NCBI GenBank assembly: GCA_027023265.1
Contig: JALVVV010000024.1
Location: forward strand, 1-45,968
DNA from: DHVE2 group archaeon
GTDB taxonomy: Archaea > Thermoplasmatota > Thermoplasmata > Thermoplasmatales > Aciduliprofundaceae
DNA length: 45,968 nt
Direction: 5' to 3'
In this document: in pieces, positions 7,596 through 15,005 of the stretch
How the letters are laid out: each line of letters opens with the position of its first letter
Position numbering within the stretch: the first letter of the stretch is position 1
Position numbers and translations under genes: made by a program
The notes under the pieces: model-generated
The model's input: the letters and a program-made list of their open reading frames with translations, nothing else
Told to the model about the DNA's origin: nothing
Database searches by the model: none

Positions 7596-10500
7596 ATTTC
7601 AATCCCACCATGGTCTTATTTTAACTACTTGCATTCACAGGACACAACGGTGCAGACTTAACAGAATTTCAATCCCACCATGGTCTTATTTTAACATGAA
7701 AGATATAAAAATAATAAGGTTTTTGATTTTCTAATTTCAATCCCACCATGGTCTTATTTTAACCAGGGACAATTCCAAGCCCTATATTCACAGACCCAAA
7801 ATTTCAATCCCACCATGGTCTTATTTTAACGATGTAATAAGCGATATCATATATCTAAAAACAGTATCAAAATTTCAATCCCACCATGGTCTTATTTTAA
7901 CTTACGATAACATAGACGAACTAAAAAAACAGTTAATTTCAGATTTCAATCCCACCATGGTCTTATTTTAACTTCAAGAGCAAGAAGAGCTATGAGAAAT
8001 GGCTTCGTATTTCAATCCCACCATGGTCTTATTTTAACTCTGAAATCTTCACCTGCTTCTGCACGCCATTCCACAATTTCAATCCCACCATGGTCTTATT
8101 TTAACACGGGAGTAGAGGGCTCACTTCACTCCCGATTTTTTCCCATTTCAATCCCACCATGGTCTTATTTTAACAAGAACCGCTACCGCTCGACATTACA
8201 GAAGCATGACTTATTTCAATCCCACCATGGTCTTATTTTAACAATCTGAACGTATCCGCATATATGATATTCTATTATGGATTTCAATCCCACCATGGTC
8301 TTATTTTAACGATCTACGCCACACACCCGCACGGAGGCATAGTAATCAAATTTCAATCCCACCATGGTCTTATTTTAACGTGTGATGACTTCCGTGCGGA
8401 CTAAAAAGGGACTGGAGAATTTCAATCCCACCATGGTCTTATTTTAACTTTCTGGGATGAGAACCTCACCGGTCCGGGCAAAATCGATTTCAATCCCACC
8501 ATGGTCTTATTTTAACAAAGTAAAGGAAATAAAAGAATGGATCGCGGCTGATGACATTTCAATCCCACCATGGTCTTATTTTAACTGCCCTTCGAGATCC
8601 GCGGTGACTACGCAGTCGCCGATTTCAATCCCACCATGGTCTTATTTTAACGAGGGATACGGAAATATATACTCATACAGAGAGTTTGATTTCAATCCCA
8701 CCATGGTCTTATTTTAACATCTTCTAACATTTCCTTAACTTTATCGACCAATTTTTTATTTCAATCCCACCATGGTCTTATTTTAACCATATATACATCA
8801 CCATCCTGGTGAAGTTCGTATTTTAATTTCAATCCCACCATGGTCTTATTTTAACTCCACGATAAGAAAATGGAGTAACGGCACTATAAAAACCATTTCA
8901 ATCCCACCATGGTCTTATTTTAACTCCACGATAAGAAAATGGAGTAACGGCACTATAAAAACCATTTCAATCCCACCATGGTCTTATTTTAACCAGCACC
9001 AGAATTTGTGGAGGCCCTCAAAAGGGTAAGAGAATTTCAATCCCACCATGGTCTTATTTTAACCTGTACAGTTGTTTTCCCTTTTCGTCTGTAGACTTCC
9101 TCATTTCAATCCCACCATGGTCTTATTTTAACGACAGATTGGAAAGCTTCCGTATGGATATAGGAAAACAATTTCAATCCCACCATGGTCTTATTTTAAC
9201 ATAAATTCATAGAGGAGCATGGGCTGGCAGAGTTGTAATTTCAATCCCACCATGGTCTTATTTTAACGGTCATCCTCACGAATTCCTTGTTGAAGACATA
9301 ATCCACATTTCAATCCCACCATGGTCTTATTTTAACGGGCGGGATATGGAAATACACTACTCACGAGAAGCGAGATTTCAATCCCACCATGGTCTTATTT
9401 TAACATAAATTCATAGAGGAGCATGGGCTGGCAGAGTTGTAATTTCAATCCCACCATGGTCTTATTTTAACCTCAGGCCACGAGAGTATGATATGCTCCT
9501 TGAGGCAATCATTTCAATCCCACCATGGTCTTATTTTAACTCTTTCCTCTTCCTCTTTCTCCCTCGCCTTCTCATAGATTTCAATCCCACCATGGTCTTA
9601 TTTTAACTGTCTCGACTACATGGGCGTCGAAGTAAGCCTGTGGAGATTTCAATCCCACCATGGTCTTATTTTAACCGTTCACGTCTACAGTTCATAACAA
9701 CGCCACGGTGCTGGCATTTCAATCCCACCATGGTCTTATTTTAACGAAAGATGAATTTTATTCTAACCTTGCAAAAAAAAGAATTTCAATCCCACCATGG
9801 TCTTATTTTAACGGTCATCCTCACGAATTCCTTGTTGAAGACATAATCCACATTTCAATCCCACCATGGTCTTATTTTAACGGGCGGGATATGGAAATAC
9901 ACTACTCACGAGAAGCGAGATTTCAATCCCACCATGGTCTTATTTTAACCCTGCGCCGTGAGTGTACTGATATATTTCCAGCCTAAAATTTCAATCCCAC
10001 CATGGTCTTATTTTAACAAGGTTGTAAAAAATGCGTATATATATAGTGAAAGTTAACAATTTCAATCCCACCATGGTCTTATTTTAACCGATTATTTTTT
10101 TCATTGTTGCACCCCCTGAGCCTGATTTCAATCCCACCATGGTCTTATTTTAACTAAAAGAAAAGTTAACAAAAAAAGAGATAACAGATGATTTCAATCC
10201 CACCATGGTCTTATTTTAACTATATTGCCCAGTCCAGTGTTTCTACATCTACTTTTGCATTTCAATCCCACCATGGTCTTATTTTAACTCCAAGTCTGTG
10301 AGCTCGGAAAACTTCACAAGCACGTACATTTCAATCCCACCATGGTCTTATTTTAACCATAGCATATCTCTGCCTGCTTCTGTACACCACTCCACAATTT
10401 CAATCCCACCATGGTCTTATTTTAACGTGGATGGTGCCCCGAGCTGGTCAATGCTCGCACGCTAATTTCAATCCCACCATGGTCTTATTTTAACTACATC

Positions 10501-11458
10501 ATCTATGTAGTCTTTTGCCATTCTTATATTGAATTTCAATCCCACCATGGTCTTATTTTAACTTTCTCTTCCATAGCAATCACCAATTTAATCTTTCATA
10601 ATTTCAATCCCACCATGGTCTTATTTTAACGAATTATCAAATGCTTGTGGATACAATGATATAGAATAATTTCAATCCCACCATGGTCTTATTTTAACAA
10701 ACTTATCAATTCTCTTTATTTTATTGCGAGTAAAAATTTCAATCCCACCATGGTCTTATTTTAACTTAAGATTAAACCTCATTAATATCACCTCCACGCA
10801 TAGTAATTTCAATCCCACCATGGTCTTATTTTAACGATGATAAACGGCATCATTTGCCATATGGTCTTCGCATTTTCATTTCAATCCCACCATGGTCTTA
10901 TTTTAACACGCCTCAACTATTGCAAAAGTAAATTTTAAGGCAATATTTCAATCCCACCATGGTCTTATTTTAACACGCAGTCGCCGTGGAGAGCATCATC
11001 TCGTGAGGTGATATTTCAATCCCACCATGGTCTTATTTTAACCTGTTATATTCTTGTACCCTACTGCATTTATGGATACCATTTCAATCCCACCATGGTC
11101 TTATTTTAACGATTGGCTCACTTACTCGGGGTATATCTACGCCTGAGTTATTTCAATCCCACCATGGTCTTATTTTAACAGAAAAACATGGAGAAGATAC
11201 ATATATATGTATCATGGCATATTTCAATCCCACCATGGTCTTATTTTAACATGTTTTTCTCCAGTATAATTTTTCTCTTTTTCTTCATTATTTCAATCCC
11301 ACCATGGTCTTATTTTAACCGAAAGAAAATATTCCGTGAAAATGACCCATGGAAATGTAATTTCAATCCCACCATGGTCTTATTTTAACCTTTTTTTGTA
11401 GCAATTTCCACAGTCGCATACTTTCGCAATTTCAATCCCACCATGGTCTTATTTTAAC
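7596..11458 (-). CRISPR. CRISPR array 1: 57 identical 30-bp repeats, 56 spacers
   Basis: I counted 57 copies of a 30-bp repeat with no visible variation, separated by spacers of 36-42 bases. In the transcribed (minus) sense the repeat begins GTTAAAATAAGACC and ends TGGTGGGATTGAAAT. The ATTGAAAT end is the usual 5' handle of archaeal and clostridial type I-B crRNAs, so transcription runs from high to low coordinates and the newest spacers lie near 11458. The repeat holds the 8-bp palindrome ACCATGGT but no good hairpin. Several spacers are duplicated: spacers 19 and 20 are identical, and spacers 24, 25 and 26 recur as 27, 33 and 34 (numbered from the low end). ORFs reading ISIPPWSYFN or FQSHHGLILT here are translated repeats, not genes. 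Confidence 0.98.
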
Positions 11459-11614
11459 CAAGTAAATAATGGTAAATCATGTTAATAAATATTTTGGAAA
11501 AATCTTATTCTACAGAAAGTATGTTTTATCTTATCTCTCAAATATTTTGACGTTTGCGCGATGAGTGAAATGGTTTATAAAGAAACGTTAAAAAATTTGA
11601 AATAGAAAATAAAA
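11459..11614 (-). promoter_or_regulatory. leader of CRISPR array 1 with TATA box
   Basis: This 156-base AT-rich, gene-free stretch between the cas2 stop and the first transcribed repeat is where the leader is expected given the repeat orientation. TTTATAAA at 11574-11581 is about 116 bases from the repeat and is the best promoter candidate. Its palindromic form reads the same on both strands. The cas2 stop lies 33 bases beyond it. Confidence 0.7.
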
Positions 11615-11878
11615 TCACAAGATATTTCCTGTTTCTACCTTTGATTCACCCATTTCTTCGACTTTTAAGTATTTTCTATCTCTGACCGAATAAAAAATCA
11701 CGAAATCAAGATCTTTGTTAACTATTTCTTTTATTCCTTTTTTCACTCTTTCGTATTCCGCGGGAGTGAGCTCTCCTTCAAACACAGAGTTTTGCTTCCA
11801 CATCATATATTGCCTAAGGAATTTGCGCACGTTGTTCACCCTTTCCACGCCCACATCATAAACGATTATTACATACAT
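11615..11878 (-). CDS. cas2: CRISPR adaptation protein Cas2
   Basis: The 87-residue protein starts MYVIIVYDVGVERVNNVRKFLRQYM, the Cas2 beta-strand with the conserved Asp followed by the first helix. It bridges two Cas1 dimers in the spacer-integration complex. I chose ATG 11878, which starts directly after the cas1 stop, over an upstream in-frame ATG at 11893 because Cas2 proteins begin at this strand. The array leader follows immediately downstream. Confidence 0.95.
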   Translation of the reverse strand: MYVIIVYDVGVERVNNVRKFLRQYMMWKQNSVFEGELTPAEYERVKKGIKEIVNKDLDFVIFYSVRDRKYLKVEEMGESKVETGNIL

Positions 11879-11879
11879 T

Positions 11880-12851
11880 TTACCACCATGCAATTAGAGG
11901 TTTGTATTCCTCCGCACCGATTATGTGTTTGATTATTTTATAGCATTCGATTCTTATCATTCTCTGTATTGAAACTTTCCTGCCCAGTCCCCTATGAGTG
12001 ATGGTGGATTTCAATTTAGCGTTGTACTCCTGTAAGAATTTTCTGCGGCCAGAGTCACTTAATAGAACAGCATTGAGATCATCCCGAAAATCTTTCTCAT
12101 CGAGCATGCCTTTTCTCACCAACTTCAATATTATTCTATCAATAACGATTGGCTTGAAAATTTCTGCAATATCCAAAGAGAGAGAAAATCTGCGTTCAGA
12201 GGGCTCATGTAAAAAAGAAATCTCGGGATAAAGCTGAGTATTGTATATTTCGGATAGCACTGTTGTGTACATAAGTGAATTTCCGAAGCTGATTAGTGAG
12301 TTCATTTTATTATTGGGCGGCTGGCGTACTCGCTTGATCATCCTGTATTCTTCTGGCAGGATGGAATCTACCAAAGCATAATAGGTTTCTCTAATCTTTC
12401 CCTCCACTTCCATTAACTCTTGAACATTTCGAGTTGTTTCTATTTTTGCCCGGTACTCATCGATCTTTCCTCTGTCTATTTTCCACCTGCTCAGATTTCT
12501 TATGATATTCCCGGCAGCCCCATCTATAAATTTTTTTGCTAAATTCATTCTTTTTTTGTTGTCTAAGTAATGCTCTGCCTGCTTCACAACAACCAAACCT
12601 GATACGTACTTCTCTCTGGGATAAAAGGAGGATGTGTAAAATCCATACTTGTTAAAGAAATGCACTGGTATCTTGTTTTTAGCAAAATAGGAAATCACTC
12701 CTGAAGTTAATGTAATCTTGCCGTACGCATATATGGATGAGATTTTGTTAATGGGTAGTAAATGCTTCTCTCCGTCCATATCTATAAAGTAAATTGTGTT
12801 CTCTTTTCTGACCAGCTTGCCATGTTTTGTTATGTAAAAATTTTCTTTCAT
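11880..12851 (-). CDS. cas1: CRISPR integrase Cas1
   Basis: The 323-residue protein is of type I-B style. The N-terminal beta domain (about 1-75) is followed by the helical catalytic domain. The metal ligands are Glu150 in VEGKIRETYYALVD, His215 in ISFLHEPSERRF and Asp227 in SLSLDIAEIFKP. It integrates new spacers next to the leader together with Cas2. It overlaps cas4 by 4 bases upstream and is followed by cas2 with a 1-base gap, so cas4-cas1-cas2 form one translationally coupled adaptation module. Confidence 0.97.
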   Translation of the reverse strand: MKENFYITKHGKLVRKENTIYFIDMDGEKHLLPINKISSIYAYGKITLTSGVISYFAKNKIPVHFFNKYGFYTSSFYPREKYVSGLVVVKQAEHYLDNKKRMNLAKKFIDGAAGNIIRNLSRWKIDRGKIDEYRAKIETTRNVQELMEVEGKIRETYYALVDSILPEEYRMIKRVRQPPNNKMNSLISFGNSLMYTTVLSEIYNTQLYPEISFLHEPSERRFSLSLDIAEIFKPIVIDRIILKLVRKGMLDEKDFRDDLNAVLLSDSGRRKFLQEYNAKLKSTITHRGLGRKVSIQRMIRIECYKIIKHIIGAEEYKPLIAWW

Positions 12852-13438
12852 TCTTCATCTCCTCCAAAACAAAACTCGTAATATGCACATTTTTTGCATA
12901 TCTTCTTTCTTTTAGGATTTGGCATGGGTCCAGAGTTTATACGTTCTATTTCTTGCATTGCTTTTTCAATTTCTTTCTCGTATTCTTCCGTAAGCTCTAT
13001 CTCTTTTCTCTTTCGCATCTTTGGATAATCAATTATTCCCTTCGCCTCTATTCCTCGCCTTTTGAGATAATACAGATAATAAACAACCTGCATTATATGC
13101 GCCTTCTCCATGCTCCTGCTCTTCTTTATCTCGTGCACTTCAATCTCCTCCCCATGGCGAACAAAATCGATGGATATGTCCCCTATATTAACCTCCTTAT
13201 GCCCGGAATATGATGATTCATGGAGAAATCTTCCTAATTCGACATTCTCGTTCCCCCGCTCCATCGTTATGTCGTGGGAGAATAGCCATAGTTTGGTGTG
13301 GCAGATGTAATAGTACGCAATTTTCACCCCTGTTATGTGCATCTCGTGCATTCTTATCTTAATCCATTTGGCCATATAAACCTTTTTCGCTATACCAGTG
13401 ATAACAAATCCTTCGGTGTTAGGATTTCGATATGTCAC
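12848..13438 (-). CDS. cas4: Cas4 exonuclease (adaptation)
   Basis: This 196-residue RecB-like nuclease processes prespacers and helps select PAMs. The N-terminal cluster Cys lies in YYYICHTKLWLFSH. The C-terminal three are in CKKCAYYEFCFG, giving the four Cys for a [4Fe-4S] cluster. The PD-(D/E)xK core is visible as SIDFVRHGEEIEVHEIKKSR. The start is uncertain: GTG 13438 has no clear SD, while ATG 13375 or ATG 13351/13342 would begin closer to the usual ITG motif. The first ~30 residues may not be translated. Confidence 0.93.
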   Translation of the reverse strand: MTYRNPNTEGFVITGIAKKVYMAKWIKIRMHEMHITGVKIAYYYICHTKLWLFSHDITMERGNENVELGRFLHESSYSGHKEVNIGDISIDFVRHGEEIEVHEIKKSRSMEKAHIMQVVYYLYYLKRRGIEAKGIIDYPKMRKRKEIELTEEYEKEIEKAMQEIERINSGPMPNPKRKKICKKCAYYEFCFGGDEE

Positions 13439-13544
13439 TACCTTTTATTTTCATTTTAATGAATAATCTTTCTGCAGTAAAATCATCTGTCACTCCCTCA
13501 AATTTTTCGATATGTATGTGGAAAAATATTAATAATATTTCCTT
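13439..13544. promoter_or_regulatory. divergent promoter region between cas4 and the ATPase gene
   Basis: This 106-base AT-rich region serves two divergent genes. AAAAATATTAATAA (about 13522-13535) is a TATA candidate for the plus-strand ATPase. The 11-mer TTTCGATATGT occurs twice in the same orientation 80 bases apart (13425-13435, just inside cas4, and 13505-13515) and could be a repeated binding site. Confidence 0.35.
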
Positions 13545-14819
13545 ATGTATGTATCCATGGATAGGCGAGAACTGGAGATGTATGTCGAGGATAAGTACGA
13601 GATGCTTCGCTCTTTAAACATTTACGAGAGAAATATTGATATCAAAATGACAAAAAATTTTGTGTTGAGTTTAACAGGTCCGCGTAGGGCTGGGAAAACT
13701 TACAATCTTTATAATATAATAAAAGCAAACAATTATGAGAAATCTCTGTATCTGAATTTTGAAGATATTGAACTTGTAGATACAAACCCAAAAGATATTC
13801 TAAACATTGTGAAAAATTATGTTGAAATCTTTGGCAATGAACCGGATTATATACTCCTCGATGAAGTGCAGAATGTCCTGGGGTGGGAGAAGGTGGTTAG
13901 AGAATTACACGAATCTAAAAAATATCACATAGTTGTTACAGGCTCATCCTCCAAACTTCTCTCCAGGGAAATCTCCACTTCTCTGAGGGGGAGAAGCTTA
14001 ACCCATTTTATTATGCCACTTTCATTCACAGAATATCTCAAATTCAAAGATTTTCATATTCCATCTCATTTATCATCCACGCTGGTGAGCAAAATAAAAA
14101 ATCATCTTTCCAGATATTTCATGGGCAGTTTTCCAGATGTGGCACTTGAAGAATCACTCGCTCCAAGATTTTATGAGGATTTTGTAAATCTGGTTATTTT
14201 CAAGGATATTATGGAAAGGTATTCTATTCGCAATTCTTGGTTGATTAAATTCATGTTTAAATCTATGATTTCATCCACATCTAAGGAGTTCTCAATACAC
14301 AAACTATACAACACATTGAAAAGCAGGGGAGTTGATGTGGCTAAAAGGACCCTTTACCAGTATTCTGAGTACTTCAACGATGCTTTTATATTTTTCTTTG
14401 TGAAAAAATATTATCCATCATTGAGAAAAAGAGAACTCTCAATCCCGAAGATATATCCTGTGGATCCCGGCATCGCCCATCATTTTGGAATCCGAGATCG
14501 TGGAAGACTTCTTGAAAATGTTGTGTTTTTAGAACTCATACGCCGCTCTGGATACGAAAATGTATTCTACTGGAAAAATGGAGGCGAGGTAGATTTCATA
14601 GTGGTTAAGAATGATAAACCCGTTGAGGGAATACAGGTGACATTTGAGCTCAACGATGAAAACAGGAGCAGGGAAGTAAAGCCTCTTATAAGTTTCAGCA
14701 AAGCCACCTCCTGCAAAAAACTAAAAATCATAACATGGGATCAACGCAATGACCTCGTGGTGAATAACACAAAAATCTCAGTGGTGCCCCTCTGGGAGTG
14801 GATTATGACTAACCACTGA
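13545..14819 (+). CDS. AAA-type ATPase with DUF4143 C-terminal domain
   Basis: At 424 residues this matches the archaeal predicted ATPase family AAA_14/DUF4143. The Walker A motif is GPRRAGKT (about residues 45-52), Walker B is YILLDEVQN, and sensor 1 is VVTGSSSKLLS. The C-terminal part has a nuclease-like GGEVDFIVVKN...GIQVTFE strand pattern reminiscent of PD-(D/E)xK folds. Family members are common, often horizontally mobile, and of unknown role. It lies on the opposite strand between cas3 and cas4, splitting interference from adaptation genes. ATG 13557 (fifth codon) is an alternative start. I see no reason to call it a Cas protein beyond its location. Confidence 0.85.
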   Translation: MYVSMDRRELEMYVEDKYEMLRSLNIYERNIDIKMTKNFVLSLTGPRRAGKTYNLYNIIKANNYEKSLYLNFEDIELVDTNPKDILNIVKNYVEIFGNEPDYILLDEVQNVLGWEKVVRELHESKKYHIVVTGSSSKLLSREISTSLRGRSLTHFIMPLSFTEYLKFKDFHIPSHLSSTLVSKIKNHLSRYFMGSFPDVALEESLAPRFYEDFVNLVIFKDIMERYSIRNSWLIKFMFKSMISSTSKEFSIHKLYNTLKSRGVDVAKRTLYQYSEYFNDAFIFFFVKKYYPSLRKRELSIPKIYPVDPGIAHHFGIRDRGRLLENVVFLELIRRSGYENVFYWKNGGEVDFIVVKNDKPVEGIQVTFELNDENRSREVKPLISFSKATSCKKLKIITWDQRNDLVVNNTKISVVPLWEWIMTNH

Positions 14820-15005
14820 TGTTCGTTTTTTCTTCTATCTCGTTTATTTTTGTCGGGATTTTCTCTCTATAACTACTTAACATTTTTTCACATTTTTAAT
14901 AAAACCGTGGGTCACAGGCGTGTAACGGTTACGGAGTTATGAAATATTGATGTGTAATAAAAACCTTCTAAATTTCCTGCAACGCTAAGAAATATTCATA
15001 ATTCT
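14820..15005. other. gene-free spacer between convergent ATPase and cas3 ends
   Basis: This 186-base stretch is AT-rich with T tracts on both strands, suitable for bidirectional termination. It also holds a GC-richer island with the perfect palindrome GTAACGGTTAC (14922-14932), flanked by CCGTGGGTCACAGG. I see no ORF or RNA gene here. Confidence 0.4.

Noticed and set aside
8652-8688. Spacer 16 resembles spacer 26 around GGATAYGGAAATA (peptide GYGN)
   Set aside because: The similarity stops after about 15 bases and both peptides diverge; too weak for a shared target.
7992-9986. ORFs of 60-90 residues inside array 1 (repeating SIPPWSYFN or FQSHHGLILT)
   Set aside because: They are translations of the identical CRISPR repeat plus spacers and have no start signals.
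13425-13515. 11-base direct repeat flanking the cas4/ATPase divergent region as a possible target-site duplication
   Set aside because: The repeats enclose only 69 bases and not the ATPase gene, so they do not mark an insertion; kept only as a possible regulatory site.
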